This document shows, piece after piece, positions 8,860-19,359 of a DNA stretch of 64,000 nt; positions within the stretch are counted from its first letter, which is position 1; every line of letters begins with the position of its first letter. Under the pieces are notes generated by a model. That model saw only the letters and a program-made list of their open reading frames with translations. It was not told where the DNA came from and ran no database searches. A program made the translations under genes and the position numbers. Source of the stretch: JAJDTQ01 sp963422385 (GTDB lineage Bacteria; Desulfobacterota; Binatia; UBA9968; JAJDTQ01); contig OY729432.1 of assembly GCA_963422385.1 (NCBI GenBank), positions 248,001 to 312,000 of the forward strand. The letters are read 5' to 3'.

Positions 8860-9138
8860 TCAGAGCTTTACGGTGGTATAGGGGAGTAACGCTACCAGAC
8901 GAGCCCGCTTGATGGCCTTGGCCAAGCGTCGTTGACACCAGCAACAGGTTCCGGTGATGCGGCTCGGTGTGATCTTGCCCCGCTCCGTCATGAAACCACT
9001 CAGGAGCTTGGGATCCTTGTAGTCGAAGCGAAGATCCTTGTTGGCACAGAAGCGACAGACCTTCCGGCGCGTCATGCCGCCGCGCCGGCGAGGTGAATCA
9101 TGGTCGTCCGAGCCTCTTCTCCCGCGATATTCTGCCAT
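8860..9138 (-). CDS. rpsR: Small ribosomal subunit protein bS18
   Basis: 92 residues. The core holds the bS18 signature (CRFCANKDLRFDYKD, then the ITGTCCWCQRRLAKAIKRAR region) and ends in ALLPYT, as in most bS18 proteins. The four cysteines (CxxC and CCxxC) are the zinc-binding type (C+ paralog). The N-terminal 20 residues are a charged extension. It lies 41 nt downstream of rpsF; bS18 assembles with bS6 on the 30S platform. Confidence 0.97.
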   Translation of the reverse strand: MAEYRGRRGSDDHDSPRRRGGMTRRKVCRFCANKDLRFDYKDPKLLSGFMTERGKITPSRITGTCCWCQRRLAKAIKRARLVALLPYTTVKL

Positions 9139-9179
9139 TTTCCTTAGCCGTCCCGCTCCCGAATCCGTGGGGAAAACCC

Positions 9180-9584
9180 TTACGCTTCCGAGCCTTCCCG
9201 GACATCTTCCACCGGCTCTTGCGGCGCCGGTTCCGGTGCTGACGCCGATTCCGGCGCCGGTTTCTCCGGCTGGGCCAGGGAGCGTACGTCGTCATCCAGA
9301 ACCACGGTCATGCAGCGCATGACCTCGTCGCTCAATCGCATCAGCCGCTCGAGCTCCTCGCTGGTTCCCGCCGAAGCCTTGTACTGAATCAGGTTGTAGA
9401 AACCCCTACCCTGCTTCTCGATGGGATAGGCGAGTTCGCGCATGCCCCACTCCTCGAAGTGGGTAACGGTCGCGCCCTGCCCTTCCAGAACCCCCCGGAA
9501 TCTGTCACAGAGATCCTGGTTTCTGCCGCCGTGAACCGGGTTGACGATAAAAAGCGTCTCGTAATGGGTCGTTTCGTCAGTCAT
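9180..9584 (-). CDS. rpsF: Small ribosomal subunit protein bS6
   Basis: 134 residues. MTDETTHYETLFIVNP starts the typical ferredoxin-like bS6 fold, and LAYPIEKQGRGFYNLIQYKA is the conserved RNA/bS18-binding stretch. The C-terminal 30 residues are Pro/Ala/Glu-rich, a common bS6 tail. The ATG at 9582-9584 is preferred over an upstream ATG, which would translate the leader hairpin. It heads the rpsF-rpsR-DUF2232-rplI group. Confidence 0.96.
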   Translation of the reverse strand: MTDETTHYETLFIVNPVHGGRNQDLCDRFRGVLEGQGATVTHFEEWGMRELAYPIEKQGRGFYNLIQYKASAGTSEELERLMRLSDEVMRCMTVVLDDDVRSLAQPEKPAPESASAPEPAPQEPVEDVREGSEA

Positions 9585-9639
9585 GTTCCATCGAGTCCGG
9601 AACCCTTTGATTCCTTTGTCTGACTGTTTGCCATTATCC

Positions 9640-9668
9640 GAAATGGCGTCCTTCAAGGACGCCATTTC
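9640..9668. repeat. Perfect 14-bp palindrome in the hppA-rpsF intergenic region
   Basis: GAAATGGCGTCCTT (9640-9653) and its exact reverse complement (9655-9668) flank a single C. On the minus strand this lies after the hppA stop and about 55 nt before the rpsF start. No T-tract follows, so it is not a classical intrinsic terminator. It could be an RNA hairpin separating the transcripts, a leader structure for bS6/bS18 autoregulation, or a protein-binding palindrome. Confidence 0.6.
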
Positions 9669-9723
9669 AGGGATCGGAATTCGTTACCCTAACACAGGGG
9701 TTGCCCGTTTACAACCTTCAAGC

Positions 9724-11772
<2,049 letters not shown>

Positions 11773-11782
11773 AACGCCTCCT

Positions 11783-12349
11783 CTAATGAAGTCTATTGAA
11801 ACTCTCCATGGCCCGGACCGGACCCTCCAACACGATGGCCTCCACCGCCTCCGCGGCCTTTGCCAACACGCCGTCCAACGAGTCCTGCTCCTCGGGCGAG
11901 AACCGGCTCAACACATGGTCCACCGCATCCATGCCCTCGGGCGGGCGGCCGATGCCGATACGAAGCCGGACGAAATCACGGTCGGCGACGTGCTGCAGGA
12001 TGGACCCCAGACCCCTGTGCCCGCCGGCGGACCCGCCGGAGCGAATCCTCAAACGCCCGAAGGACAGATCCAGGTCGTCGTACACCACCACCAGGTCCGC
12101 GCCCCGGACACGGAAGCGCCGCAACAGGGCCGCGGCCGCCAAACCGCTGTTGTTCATGTAGGTCTGGGGCTTTGCGAGCACGAGGGACTCTCGTTCCCAC
12201 TCTCCCCGACCGACCAAAGACTCGCACCGCTCGTCGCCGATTCGGATGCCCCGGGATTCCGCGATGCGGTCCAGCAACAGGAACCCGAGATTGTGCCGCG
12301 TGCGCAGATATCGCCGGCCCGGGTTGCCCAGGCCCACCACGAGCTTCAC
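11783..12349 (-). CDS. pth: Peptidyl-tRNA hydrolase
   Basis: 188 residues. KLVVGLGNPG, the NLGF segment with the catalytic His (TRHNLGF), KPQTYMNNSG and VVYDDLDLSFGRLRIRSGGSAGGHRGL are all Pth signatures, including the catalytic Asp. The enzyme recycles peptidyl-tRNA released from ribosomes. Both possible starts are GTG; I chose 12347-12349 because it gives the family's usual length, while a start at 12379 would add ten residues. It follows rplY in the usual rplY-pth pairing. Confidence 0.95.
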   Translation of the reverse strand: MKLVVGLGNPGRRYLRTRHNLGFLLLDRIAESRGIRIGDERCESLVGRGEWERESLVLAKPQTYMNNSGLAAAALLRRFRVRGADLVVVYDDLDLSFGRLRIRSGGSAGGHRGLGSILQHVADRDFVRLRIGIGRPPEGMDAVDHVLSRFSPEEQDSLDGVLAKAAEAVEAIVLEGPVRAMESFNRLH

Positions 12350-12416
12350 GCTCGTGACCTGATACGGAAGCCCGTGCACGCGCCGGACTTCGAACTATCG
12401 CCAACACGCGCGGGGG

Positions 12417-13052
12417 TCACTCGGTGGTCTGTTCCGCGGCCGCCGCCTCCGCCGCTTCTTCCGCCGCTTCGGCCTCCTCATCTTCCTTGGCGATGACCGT
12501 GGGCGCCAGCACCGATACCAGGGCCAGATCCGGCGTGTTGTTGGTCACGTTGGGCGGCAGGATGATATCGCCGGCCTTCAGCCCGTGACCGATCTGCAAC
12601 GGCGAGACGTCCACCTCCAACTGCGCCGGGATATCCATGGGAAGGCACTCCACCTCCAATTCCCGTGCGATGGGCTGCAACACCCCTCCCTGAACAACCC
12701 CCTCGGGACGCCCCACGTAGTGAAGGCCCACCATCACGGTGATCTTTCGCGACACATCGACCTCATAGAAGTCAATGTGGGCGATGGCGTGAGTCACCGG
12801 GTGATACTGCACGTCCTTGATGAGGACGAGCCTGCCGTCCAGATCGTCGGCGTCGGACTTGAAGCGGAGCACGTGGGAGCCCTCCAGGGCGCCGACGCGG
12901 CTCCTGATCTCCCGGTCATCCACCTGCATGGCCACGCCGTCGGTTCCGCGACCGTAAACGACCCCCGGAAGCTTTCCACTGCGACGCAGGCGGCCGGCGT
13001 CGCGCTTGTTGCCGGACGGCCTCGCCTCTACCGAAACTTCTACCGTTTCCAA
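12417..13052 (-). CDS. rplY: Large ribosomal subunit protein bL25, CTC/TL5 long form
   Basis: 211 residues: an N-terminal bL25 5S-rRNA-binding domain (GKLPGVVYGRG, then DVQYHPVTHAIAHIDFYEV) and the C-terminal beta domain of the long CTC form (VECLPMDIPAQLEVDVSPL, GDIILP), followed by an Ala/Glu-rich tail. The start codon is TTG at 13050-13052 with GGAGG 8 nt upstream. It lies just downstream of prs, a common pairing in Deltaproteobacteria. Confidence 0.95.
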   Translation of the reverse strand: METVEVSVEARPSGNKRDAGRLRRSGKLPGVVYGRGTDGVAMQVDDREIRSRVGALEGSHVLRFKSDADDLDGRLVLIKDVQYHPVTHAIAHIDFYEVDVSRKITVMVGLHYVGRPEGVVQGGVLQPIARELEVECLPMDIPAQLEVDVSPLQIGHGLKAGDIILPPNVTNNTPDLALVSVLAPTVIAKEDEEAEAAEEAAEAAAAEQTTE

Positions 13053-13097
13053 AACCTGAACCTCCTGCCGATTTGCTGCGTGCTGCGAATATGCCGA

Positions 13098-14048
13098 TCA
13101 GAAAAGGGAGCTGATGGACCTCTCCAGGTGGGTCCTGCGGATGGCTTCCCCGATCAGGGGCGCCACCGACAAGGGCTTTATCTTCCCGCACCTGGCCATC
13201 TTCGCGCTCAAGGGAATGGTATCGGTCACCACCATCTCCTCCATGGGCGAGTCATTGATCCGGTCCAGCGCCTTCCCCGAAAGGACGGCGTGGGTGCAGC
13301 AGCCGATAACCTTCTTCGCCCCGGCCCGGACCAACGCTTCGGCGGCCATGGCGATGGTCCCGGCGGTGTCCACCATGTCATCGATGAGGATGGTGGTCTT
13401 GCCTTCCACCTCGCCGATGATGTTCATCTCCTCCACGACGTTGGCGTCGGCCCTGCGCTTGTCGATGACCGCCAGCGAGACGTTGAGCTTCGTCGCAAAG
13501 GCCCGCGCTCGCTGGGCTCCGCCCGCGTCCGGCGACACCACGATCAATTCCTCCTCGCCGATCCGGCCCCCCATGTACTGGAGCAACACCGGCGACGCAT
13601 AGAGGTTGTCCACCGGTATGTTGAAAAACCCCTGGATCTGACCCGAATGGAGGTCCATGGTGAGCATGCGCGAGGCACCCGATGTAGTGATGAGATCCGC
13701 CACCAGCTTGGCGCTGATGGGCACCCTGGGAGCCACCTTGCGGTCCTGCCGCGCGTAACCGTAGTATGGAATCACCGCGGTGACCCTCTTGGCCGACGCG
13801 CGCCTGAACGCGTCCAGCATAATGAGCAGCTCCATCAGGTTGTCGTTGCCCGGGGCGCAGGTGGACTGGATAACGAAGACGTCGCAGCCGCGCACGTTCT
13901 CCTTGATCTCCACCCTGATCTCGCCGTCGCTGAAGGTCTCCACCAACGCCTCTCCCATCGGGATCTCGAGATTGCGACATATGTCACGCGCCAGCGGGGG
14001 ATTGGAGTTACCCGCAAAGATCCTCATTTCATCGTGCAACGATTCCAT
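13098..14048 (-). CDS. prs: Ribose-phosphate pyrophosphokinase (PRPP synthetase)
   Basis: 316 residues. IPYYGYARQDRK is the ATP-binding flexible loop, MDLHSGQIQGFF holds the metal-binding site, and TILIDDMVDTAGTI is the PRPP/ribose-5-phosphate loop. It makes PRPP for nucleotide, histidine and tryptophan synthesis. Translation may begin at the internal ATG at 14025-14027 (RIFAGNSNPPLA), which matches the family's usual start; the upstream ATG adds seven residues. tRNA-Gln lies directly upstream. Confidence 0.97.
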   Translation of the reverse strand: MESLHDEMRIFAGNSNPPLARDICRNLEIPMGEALVETFSDGEIRVEIKENVRGCDVFVIQSTCAPGNDNLMELLIMLDAFRRASAKRVTAVIPYYGYARQDRKVAPRVPISAKLVADLITTSGASRMLTMDLHSGQIQGFFNIPVDNLYASPVLLQYMGGRIGEEELIVVSPDAGGAQRARAFATKLNVSLAVIDKRRADANVVEEMNIIGEVEGKTTILIDDMVDTAGTIAMAAEALVRAGAKKVIGCCTHAVLSGKALDRINDSPMEEMVVTDTIPLSAKMARCGKIKPLSVAPLIGEAIRRTHLERSISSLF

Positions 14049-14125
14049 GGCTTGCCTTGGAGTGGGAACCGCGTCGGCGCCGTCTCGTGCCGTGACGGCT
14101 CACCGGCCCATCGAAGGAGAGAGCT

Positions 14126-14200
14126 TGGCTGGGCGGGAAGGATTCGAACCTTCGTATACCGGATCCAAAATCCGGGGCCTTACCACTTGGCGACCGCCCA
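14126..14200 (-). tRNA. tRNA-Gln (anticodon TTG)
   Basis: The minus strand folds as a full cloverleaf: acceptor arms TGGGCGG and CCGCCCA, an anticodon stem CCGGA/TCCGG around the loop TTTTGGA (anticodon TTG), and a T arm AAGG-TTCGAAT-CCTT. The 3' CCA is encoded. tRNA-Gln between spoVG/ispE and prs is a recurrent deltaproteobacterial arrangement. Confidence 0.97.
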
Positions 14201-14240
14201 TCCCGTCCCGTCGGCGTCCGAGTGTCTTGTCCCGGAACGG

Positions 14241-14525
14241 CTACCCGCCATCCCGGTCCTGGCCCGCATCGCCCGATGTAACGTCCCCGTATGCCGCGAT
14301 AATCCTTTCTTCGATCATCCTGCGGGTCTCGCTGTTCAGCGGGTGCGCCACATCCTTTCAGGTTCCGTCCCGGCGTTTCTTGCTGGGCATGGAAACGAAA
14401 AGACCCGAGGCGCCGCGAATGACTTCGAGATCCCGAACTACGAAGCAGTCGTCCAGGGTGATGGTCACATAAGCCTTGAGCTTATCCTCCTCAACGGGAA
14501 AGACCTTGACTTCCGTGACCTCCAC
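14241..14525 (-). pseudogene. spoVG: SpoVG-family regulator interrupted by an in-frame TGA
   Basis: A GTG at 14523-14525, 5 nt after GGAGG, opens VEVTEVKVFPVEEDKLKAYV and continues through FVVRDLEVIRG and GLFVSMPSKKRRDGT. Codon 56 is TGA (14358-14360). The same frame then resumes with KDVAHPLNSETRRMIEERI to TAG at 14241-14243, so the only defect is one stop codon where relatives carry Tyr or Phe. SpoVG proteins are small nucleic-acid-binding regulators of about 85-95 residues. Other genes here use TGA as a normal stop, so genome-wide recoding is excluded. The cause could be a nonsense mutation, readthrough or a base error. Confidence 0.85.
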
Positions 14526-14563
14526 AGGGACCTCCTTTCCGTCCGGGGACGGATGGCCTGCCC

Positions 14564-15412
14564 TTATGTCAGCGAAAAAGCCAGATACGCACGAACGTCT
14601 TTTTCGCCATCGAAGCCCGCGAACGCCCTTATGGCGTCCGCCTTGTCAGCGAATACCCCAAAAACCGAGGAGCCGCTTCCAGACATGAGACTGCCGATTG
14701 CCCCCTCTTCGTCAAGGCGACGTTTGAGACGGGCAATGGGCGGATGGCGGCCGATGGTTACCTTTTCGAGGTCATTGACCATCACCTGAGCCACTTCGTG
14801 AGGAGTGTTCAAATTTCCGATCAAGTTATTATTCCTGGACGACTTTGTCAACTTGAACCGGATGTTGCGATAAACCCAGGCCGTGGACACCGGGAAGTTG
14901 GGAAACAGCACTACCATCCAGATCCGGGGCAACGGGCCCGCCGGGCTCAGCCGCTCACCGATTCCCCGCGCCCGGGCAGCCTCGCCGCGGATGAAGAAGG
15001 GCACGTCCGCCCCCACCGATACCGCCAGCGCCACGAGATCCTCGATGGTCAAGCCCGTCCCGAGCAGGTCGTTCATTCCCCGCAGGGTAGCGGCGGCGTC
15101 GGTGCTGCCGCCACCGAGCCCGGCGCCGATGGGAATGCGTTTGCGAATACTCACGGCGACGGGTTCAAGGCGGCCCGTCCGCTCATAGAACGCCTGTGCC
15201 GCCCGATGAACGGTATTCTCTTCCCCCAGAGGCACATCCGGACCATCCGCGCGGACCGTCACCGACCGCGGGAGCCCTTCATCTCGGGAAATCTCGACGT
15301 CGTCACCCAGGCTGATGGGAACCATGAGCGAGTCCAGAAGATGGTAGCCGTCGTCACGCCGTCCGGTGATCCGGAGGTTGAGATTCACCTTGGCGGGCGC
15401 GAACAGCCTCAT
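14564..15412 (-). CDS. ispE: 4-diphosphocytidyl-2-C-methyl-D-erythritol kinase
   Basis: 282 residues of the GHMP kinase superfamily. The N-terminal APAKVNLNLRITGRRDDGYH is the IspE signature with the substrate-binding residues, and PIGAGLGGGSTDAAATL is the ATP-binding motif. It phosphorylates CDP-methylerythritol in the non-mevalonate isoprenoid pathway. It is followed by spoVG after about 40 nt and lies upstream of the prs-rplY-pth series, the classical deltaproteobacterial order. Confidence 0.96.
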   Translation of the reverse strand: MRLFAPAKVNLNLRITGRRDDGYHLLDSLMVPISLGDDVEISRDEGLPRSVTVRADGPDVPLGEENTVHRAAQAFYERTGRLEPVAVSIRKRIPIGAGLGGGSTDAAATLRGMNDLLGTGLTIEDLVALAVSVGADVPFFIRGEAARARGIGERLSPAGPLPRIWMVVLFPNFPVSTAWVYRNIRFKLTKSSRNNNLIGNLNTPHEVAQVMVNDLEKVTIGRHPPIARLKRRLDEEGAIGSLMSGSGSSVFGVFADKADAIRAFAGFDGEKDVRAYLAFSLT

Positions 15413-15461
15413 GGGAAGAAGGCCGCCGGTCCGCCGGCGCGGGATCGGCGGGGGAGGGTCG

Positions 15462-16550
15462 TCACGGCTTGATCAGCGCCTTGGTGGGAAACATCTCGGG
15501 CACTTCTCCGCCCACCGCGCGAATGCAATCCCCGGTTTCGTCGAGCGGGAAGACGTGGCTCACCATCTGCTCCACCGGAAAGCCGGTGGTCTCCATCAGC
15601 CGAAGGGTGGCGTCCATGGCGTCATTGTCGCCGGTGTACGCTCCCTGGACGCAGATCTCCCCCCACACCAGCCTGTCCATGAGCATGGGCGTGACGGTCT
15701 TGTCGCCCGTCAGTCCGCCGAGGACCAGCTTCCCTTGCCGCCTGAGACAGTCCACCGAGGCGACGATGGCGGCCGGGTTGCCGGAGACGTCGACGGTGAC
15801 GTCGACCATGGCGCCATCGGTCTCCTCCCGGATCACGTCCACCACGTTCTCCTCTTCCACGTTGATGGTGCGATGCGCGCCGAACTGTCTGGCTGCCTCC
15901 AGCCGGTTCTTGTCGCGGCCGATTCCGGTGACGAAGATGCGCGCGGCGCCCGCGTGACTCGATGCGAAGGTGCAGGCGAGTCCCTGCTGGCCGGGTCCCT
16001 GGATCAGCACGTAGTCGCCCATCTTGACGCCGCCGTGCCTCAGCGCCCACTGGAAGCCGTTTGCCATCACCGCCCCGACGAGGGCCGCAGCCTCCGGTGG
16101 AAGGTCATCGCTGATCCGGGTCAGCAACGCGCTGGGGGTGATGTACAGGTACTCGGCGAAGCCGCCGAACAAATGCGGCGGGTCCGCCGAGGACATCCGC
16201 GAGCCGTAGGCGGAGCGCTGCTTGCAGAACCGGTCCCCGCCGCGCCGGCAGTCCGCGCAACGGCCGCACCCCAGCGATCCCTTGATGATGACGCGGTCGC
16301 CTTCCTTGACGCCGTGTATCCCGGCCGCCCTGGCGCCGAGCTTCTCCACCCGGCCGAGGATCTCGTGGCCGAGGATAATGGGCATCGGCAGATTCAGCTT
16401 CCCGGTGTAGTACTTGTAGTCCGTGCCACACACACCGCCCATCTCCACCTTCAGGAGCCCGCCGTCCGGCGGAATGTCCGGGACCGGGTACTCGCGAACC
16501 TCGATCCTGCCCGGCGCCACCAGGGTCGCCGCTCTACAGGTTTCGCTCAT
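15462..16550 (-). CDS. Zinc-dependent medium-chain alcohol dehydrogenase (copy 1)
   Basis: 362 residues. Catalytic-zinc residues lie in GGVCGTDYKYY and LGHEILG; the structural-zinc loop is CGRCADCRRGGDRFC. The nucleotide-binding turn is the unusual GPGQQG. It probably oxidises a secondary alcohol or polyol with NAD(P)+, but the substrate is unknown. ATG at 16548-16550 is preferred (GGAGAG about 6 nt upstream); an upstream ATG would add 15 residues. It is highly similar along its length to the dehydrogenase at 16831-17919, so the two are tandem duplicates, separated by a 143-bp inverted-repeat element. Confidence 0.9.
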   Translation of the reverse strand: MSETCRAATLVAPGRIEVREYPVPDIPPDGGLLKVEMGGVCGTDYKYYTGKLNLPMPIILGHEILGRVEKLGARAAGIHGVKEGDRVIIKGSLGCGRCADCRRGGDRFCKQRSAYGSRMSSADPPHLFGGFAEYLYITPSALLTRISDDLPPEAAALVGAVMANGFQWALRHGGVKMGDYVLIQGPGQQGLACTFASSHAGAARIFVTGIGRDKNRLEAARQFGAHRTINVEEENVVDVIREETDGAMVDVTVDVSGNPAAIVASVDCLRRQGKLVLGGLTGDKTVTPMLMDRLVWGEICVQGAYTGDNDAMDATLRLMETTGFPVEQMVSHVFPLDETGDCIRAVGGEVPEMFPTKALIKP

Positions 16551-16654
16551 GAACTCTCTCCGCGCCTCGTTATCGACCTGAATCCCATCTCCCACCAGAC
16601 CCCCTCACCCAACCTCCCTTGGCGTCGCGTAGCCGAATCGTGGCCTCGTTGAGA

Positions 16655-16797
16655 GCAGGGTGGGCGGCGTCCCGGAAATCCGTTGACGGTGGACGGACTT
16701 GATTCGCGGTCCCGTTCAGCCACCCGTTTCGCGCGACGCGGAACAGCACGACCCCGGCAGGACCGTCTTCTGATTTCCGGGACGCCGCCCACCCTGC
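16655..16797. repeat. 143-bp element with perfect 26-bp terminal inverted repeats
   Basis: Positions 16655-16680 (starting GCAGGGTGGGCGGCGTCCC) recur as an exact reverse complement at 16772-16797, separated by 91 nt. No reading frame of note lies between. It sits in the gap between the two dehydrogenase copies. It could be a MITE, a palindromic repeat family or a transcriptional stop. I see no clear target duplication and no second copy in the window. Confidence 0.8.
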
Positions 16798-16830
16798 CCG
16801 GCACCCGCAATATGCGCGCGGCGCAGGCCC

Positions 16831-17919
16831 CTACGGCTTGATCAGCGCCTTGGTCGGGAACATCTCCGGGATCTCGCCGCCCACGGCCTGGATACACTTC
16901 TCGGTCTCGTCCAGCGAGAACACGTGGCTGACCATCTCCTCCACCGGGAACCGGGTGGCTTCGATGAGCCGCATGGTGGCTTCCACCGCATCGTTGTCGC
17001 CGGTGAAGCAACCCTGGAGCTTGATCTCGCCCCAGACCAGCTTGTCCATGTGGACCTCGGTGACCGTCTTGTCGCCGGTGAGCCCGGCCAGCACCATGGT
17101 GCCCTGCCGCCGCAGGCAATCGATGGAAGCCAGGATCGCCCTGGGGTTGCCGGACACGTCCACCACCACGTCGGCCATGGCGCCGTCGGTTTCTTCCCGG
17201 ATGACGTCCACCACGTTCTCTTCCTCGACGTTGATGATCCGGTCGGCGCCCCACTTCCTGGCCAGCTCCATCCGGGGGGCGTCCCGGCCGATGCCCGAGA
17301 CAAAAATCTTCGCCGCACCCGCGTGCTTCGAGGCGAAGGTACACGCCAGCCCCTGCTGTCCGGGGCCCTGGATGAGCACGTAGTCGCCCATCTTGACGCC
17401 GCCGCGGCGAAGCGCCCACTGAAAGCCGTTGGCCATGACGGAGCCGATAAGGGCCGCGGCCTCGGCGGGAAGGTCGTCGCTGATCCTGGTCATCAGCACG
17501 TCGGGCGCCAGGTAGAGATAGTCCGCAAAGCCGCCGAACAGGTGCGGCGGGTTGGCGCTGGTGGTGCGGCCGCCGTAGTTCGTCCGGTTCCTGCAGAACC
17601 GCTGCGCGTTGCGCCGGCAGTCGGCGCAACGGCCGCAGCCGATGGCGCCCTTGAGGATGACCCGGTCGCCTTCCTTGACCCCGTGGATCTTTTCGGCCTT
17701 GGCGCCGAGCTTGTCCACCCGGCCGAGGATCTCATGTCCCAGGATGATGGGCAGCGGCAGGTTGATCCGTCCGTGATAGTACTTCACGTCGGAGCCGCAG
17801 ACGCCACCCATCTCGACCTTCAGCAATCCACCGTCATCGGGAACGTCGGGTATGGGATATTCCCGGATTTCGAGCTTGTTCGGAGCAAGCAACGTTGCCG
17901 CCCTGCTGGTCTCTGCCAT
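16831..17919 (-). CDS. Zinc-dependent medium-chain alcohol dehydrogenase (copy 2)
   Basis: 362 residues with the same architecture as the neighbouring copy: GGVCGSDVKYY and LGHEILG for catalytic zinc, CGRCADCRRNAQRFC for structural zinc, and GPGQQG in the nucleotide-binding fold. AAGGAGG is 6 nt before the ATG. It is about 50 nt downstream of the UbiD gene, so it is likely co-transcribed with it. The context points to oxidation or reduction of an intermediate handled by the decarboxylases upstream; the substrate is not deducible. Confidence 0.9.
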   Translation of the reverse strand: MAETSRAATLLAPNKLEIREYPIPDVPDDGGLLKVEMGGVCGSDVKYYHGRINLPLPIILGHEILGRVDKLGAKAEKIHGVKEGDRVILKGAIGCGRCADCRRNAQRFCRNRTNYGGRTTSANPPHLFGGFADYLYLAPDVLMTRISDDLPAEAAALIGSVMANGFQWALRRGGVKMGDYVLIQGPGQQGLACTFASKHAGAAKIFVSGIGRDAPRMELARKWGADRIINVEEENVVDVIREETDGAMADVVVDVSGNPRAILASIDCLRRQGTMVLAGLTGDKTVTEVHMDKLVWGEIKLQGCFTGDNDAVEATMRLIEATRFPVEEMVSHVFSLDETEKCIQAVGGEIPEMFPTKALIKP

Positions 17920-17967
17920 CGTGTACCTCCTTGATGGGTCTTGTGACCGTTCCGGGCTCTTCCCGGT

Positions 17968-19323
17968 TCAGCCGATGTAATCCTCCAACCGGACCCGTTC
18001 GCGAACCTCCCCGGGTACGGCGAGCCGCTTGGGGAAATCCTTCCGTTTCTTGGTGGCGTCGATGACCATCTTGGCCGTCATGCCCCCTTCGCCGCTGGAC
18101 GGATCGGTCTCGGACCCCTGGCAATGGGGAATGACCAGCGTATCGGTATCCGCCTGCACACGATTGGCCACCGCCCACATCACGTCGCGCTCGTTGTAGA
18201 CGTCCACGTCCCCGTCCACCACGATCACGAGCTTGAGATAGAGGTCGGTGGCCATGGCCGCCATGACCGCGTTCCGGACCTCGCCGTCGGAGCGCTTGTC
18301 CAGGGAGATGTAGCAGTGAAACCGCGAGCACCCCGAGGGGGGCATGTGCACGGCCCGGGTGCCGGCGGCCACCGCCTTCACGGCCCTGAAGATCGCCGCC
18401 TCGCGGGGGATGGAGCCCATCAGCCGCTGCTCCGAGTGACCGGTGAAGATGTCCTGGTAAAGCGGCTTTTGCCGAAGCGTGACGCCGGTGATCTCCGCCA
18501 CGTGATTCCTGCGCACCCCCACCGCGTGGCCGGTGAACTCGCCGAAGGGGCCCTCCTCCTCGCGCACGTTCGGCAGGATCCGCCCCTCCAGAATCATCTC
18601 CGCGTGGGCCGGGACCTCGATGGGCACGGACTCGCACCTTACCAGCGGCACCGGCTGCTCCATCATGCCGCCGATGACGTCGTACTCGTCCACGTCGAAG
18701 GCCGCCAACGACAGGGCGCCGATGGCGAAGGCGGGATGGACCCCCACGATGAAGGCGATGTCCAGGGGCTCGCCCCGTTCCTCGGCGTTGCGCTGGCAAC
18801 GTCCGAGATGCATCCCGGGGGCGAGATGCATGCGCAGCCGGTTCCGCTCCACCATCATGGCCCGGTTGAAGCTGAGGTTGCGCACCCCGCTCACGGGGTC
18901 CCTCGCGACGACGATGCCCGCGGTCACGTAAGGCGCCGTGCTGATATCGAAGTGGGTCAACAGCGGGAGCTCGCCCAGGTCGACGGCCGCCCCTGTGCGC
19001 ACCACTTCCTTGACGGGACCGTCCTCGACGGGCTCCGGCGCCATGGGCCGGCTTTCCCGCCTGCGGTACTCCTCCACGAGGTCGTTGGCGTCCACGTCCA
19101 GCGCCATGGCCAAACGGCTGCGGGTGGCGTGCAGGTTCGTGATCACGGGCATCGAAAAGCCCTGTACCTCGTGCACGAACAGCGTGGGAAACCGGCCGGA
19201 CGACTCCAGCTCCATCAGCAGGCTGGTCACGTCGTGCTCGGGCCGCACCGGCTTGCGGATGTGCAGTAGCTCCTCCGGGCCTTCGTTCTCGAGACGGTCC
19301 ATGAATGACCGCAGGTCTTTCAT
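17968..19323 (-). CDS. UbiD-family decarboxylase
   Basis: 451 residues, UbiD-like along its length: HIRKPVRPEHDVTSLL at the N terminus, then GVRNLSFNRAMMVERNRLRMHL, EEGPFGEFTGHAVG and the conserved HMPPSGCSRFHCYISLDKR region. UbiD enzymes reversibly (de)carboxylate aromatic or unsaturated acids using prenylated FMN made by UbiX, which is not in this window. GGAGAG is 5 nt before the ATG. It lies between the amidohydrolase and alcohol dehydrogenase genes on the same strand, suggesting a shared catabolic route. Confidence 0.9.
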   Translation of the reverse strand: MKDLRSFMDRLENEGPEELLHIRKPVRPEHDVTSLLMELESSGRFPTLFVHEVQGFSMPVITNLHATRSRLAMALDVDANDLVEEYRRRESRPMAPEPVEDGPVKEVVRTGAAVDLGELPLLTHFDISTAPYVTAGIVVARDPVSGVRNLSFNRAMMVERNRLRMHLAPGMHLGRCQRNAEERGEPLDIAFIVGVHPAFAIGALSLAAFDVDEYDVIGGMMEQPVPLVRCESVPIEVPAHAEMILEGRILPNVREEEGPFGEFTGHAVGVRRNHVAEITGVTLRQKPLYQDIFTGHSEQRLMGSIPREAAIFRAVKAVAAGTRAVHMPPSGCSRFHCYISLDKRSDGEVRNAVMAAMATDLYLKLVIVVDGDVDVYNERDVMWAVANRVQADTDTLVIPHCQGSETDPSSGEGGMTAKMVIDATKKRKDFPKRLAVPGEVRERVRLEDYIG

Positions 19324-19359
19324 ACGATCTCTCCGGTGCCGCGGCCGCGATGCTCCCGA

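Noticed and set aside
14358..14360. Selenocysteine insertion in spoVG
   Set aside because: The small hairpin after the TGA has neither the distance nor the loop of a bacterial SECIS, and relatives have Tyr/Phe rather than Cys here. Kept only as an unlikely option.
14241..14525. Reassignment of TGA as a sense codon in this organism
   Set aside because: Many intact genes here end in TGA, including coupled overlaps such as the tolC/adaptor TGATG, so TGA is a working stop.
12585..14789. A 734-codon open frame on the plus strand
   Set aside because: It runs antisense to rplY, prs, tRNA-Gln and spoVG, all of which have clear family signatures. Its translation is low-complexity His/Arg/Gly-rich sequence from GC-rich antisense.
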